Below are positions 6,363 through 7,009 of a stretch of 7,009 bases of DNA, in pieces (the stretch's first letter is position 1; every line of letters starts with the position of its first letter). The notes beneath the pieces were generated by a model that was given only the letters and a program-made list of their open reading frames with translations, had not been told where the DNA came from and ran no database searches. Origin of the DNA: Chloroflexota bacterium (GTDB lineage Bacteria; Chloroflexota; Dormibacteria; Aeolococcales; Aeolococcaceae); assembly GCA_028287605.1 (NCBI GenBank), contig JAQBPI010000042.1, positions 1 to 7,009 of the forward strand, given 5' to 3'. A program made the translations under genes and the position numbers.

Positions 6363-7009
6363 TCAGGCCGGCCCGGGACCGTGACCGAATCGGTCGGCCC
6401 TGGTCCATCGCGTCCGGCCGGGCAGCTCGCGCGCCGGCAGGCCCTGGTCGTCGACGTCGGGGGTCACCGAGCTGGGGCCCTGCCCGGCGAGCGCGGCCAC
6501 CGGGTCGGAGGTGACGTCCCCGTCCAGCTCGATGCCGGCGGTGCGGCGGATCACGTACGGGGGCCGCTGCCCGACCTCGTGGTAGATGCGGGTGAGCAGC
6601 TCGCCGAGCAGTCCCATGGAGAAGAACTGTACGCCGAGGATGACCAGGAGCACGCTGAGGATCATCAGCGGCCGCTCCGCCAGGCCGACGCCGGCCACCG
6701 CCTTCTCGATGAGCAGGCCGGCGAGCGAGCAGAAGCCGAGCAGGAAGCTCATCAGCCCGAGCACCCCGAAGAACTGCATCGGGCGCGCCAGGTACTTCAG
6801 CAGGAACTTCACCGTGAGCAGGTCGAGGATGACCCGCACGGTGCGCGAGATCCCGTACTTGCTGGTGCCGCGGGTGCGGGGACGGTGATTGACCGGGATC
6901 TCCACCACCCGGGCGCCGACCAGGCCGGCGAGCGCGGGGATGAAGCGGTGCAGCTCGCCGTAGAGGTGGAGGTGCTGGACCACGTCGGCGTGGTAGGCCT
7001 TGAGGGTGC
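6363..7009 (-). CDS. GT2 glycosyltransferase, polyprenyl-phosphate-sugar synthase type (partial, N-terminus missing)
   Basis: The last 214 residues of a gene that enters from beyond the window; the frame is open to the edge and its catalytic DXD region is not visible. The segment starts TLKAYHADVV, then LYGELHRFIPALAG (15-28), GARVVEIPVNHRPR (31-44), GTSKYGISR (47-55) and LDLLTVKFLLKYLARP (61-76). This is the typical end of the catalytic domain in DPM1/GtrB/ArnC-like enzymes, which move a sugar from a nucleotide donor to undecaprenyl or related phosphate. Two membrane helices follow, near 78-100 and 113-135, then LGELLTRIYHEVGQRPPYVIRR (134-155 region), the usual membrane-exit segment. Residues about 156-214 are an extra polar tail without a recognisable domain. 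It is the most upstream gene seen in the operon, and its product would supply a lipid-linked sugar to the later steps. Confidence 0.9.
   Translation of the reverse strand, partial: TLKAYHADVVQHLHLYGELHRFIPALAGLVGARVVEIPVNHRPRTRGTSKYGISRTVRVILDLLTVKFLLKYLARPMQFFGVLGLMSFLLGFCSLAGLLIEKAVAGVGLAERPLMILSVLLVILGVQFFSMGLLGELLTRIYHEVGQRPPYVIRRTAGIELDGDVTSDPVAALAGQGPSSVTPDVDDQGLPARELPGRTRWTRADRFGHGPGPA

Overview
The window is very GC-rich, with codons ending almost entirely in G or C. It reads as bacterial chromosome from a high-GC lineage. An actinobacterial, Chloroflexota or Dormibacterota-like source would fit, but nothing here fixes the phylum. There are no RNA genes, insertion sequences, CRISPR arrays or phage genes.

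The left part is on the + strand. It opens with the 3' end of a gene cut by the window edge (1-159, product not recognised). A 51-base gap follows, then a complete AAA+ ATPase (211-1572) with an N-terminal winged-helix-like region. That ATPase belongs to a widespread, conserved and poorly understood family, and nothing next to it reveals its partner.

The right part, 1585-7009, is one - strand gene run pointing left towards the ATPase. In transcription order it contains: (1) a family-2 glycosyltransferase of the polyprenyl-phosphate-sugar synthase type, missing its N-terminus at the window edge; (2) a multi-pass protein of the lysylphosphatidylglycerol-synthase/flippase-like family; (3) a GT4 glycosyltransferase; (4) a class B glutamine-hydrolysing asparagine synthase (asnB-like); (5) a 141-residue single-pass membrane protein whose exported domain resembles the membrane-proximal part of RND-type efflux adaptors. 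The genes are packed end to end: TGACCATG at 6358-6365, a GTGA overlap at 5278-5281 and an ATGA overlap at 2007-2010. The only gap is 101 bases, before asnB. This looks like an operon for surface glycan or glycolipid assembly. GT2 would make a lipid-linked sugar, the multi-pass protein could move or anchor lipid intermediates, GT4 would add a sugar from a nucleotide donor, and the AsnB-like enzyme may amidate a sugar acid or other carboxylate instead of making free asparagine. The pathway is inferred from gene families and order.

The operon and the ATPase gene converge, with 12 bases between their stop codons. The operon's promoter must lie beyond the right edge. The points most worth a second look are the stand-alone adaptor-like protein coupled to asnB, the GT4 enzyme with serines at both glutamates of the usual EX7E motif, and the orphan winged-helix AAA+ ATPase.
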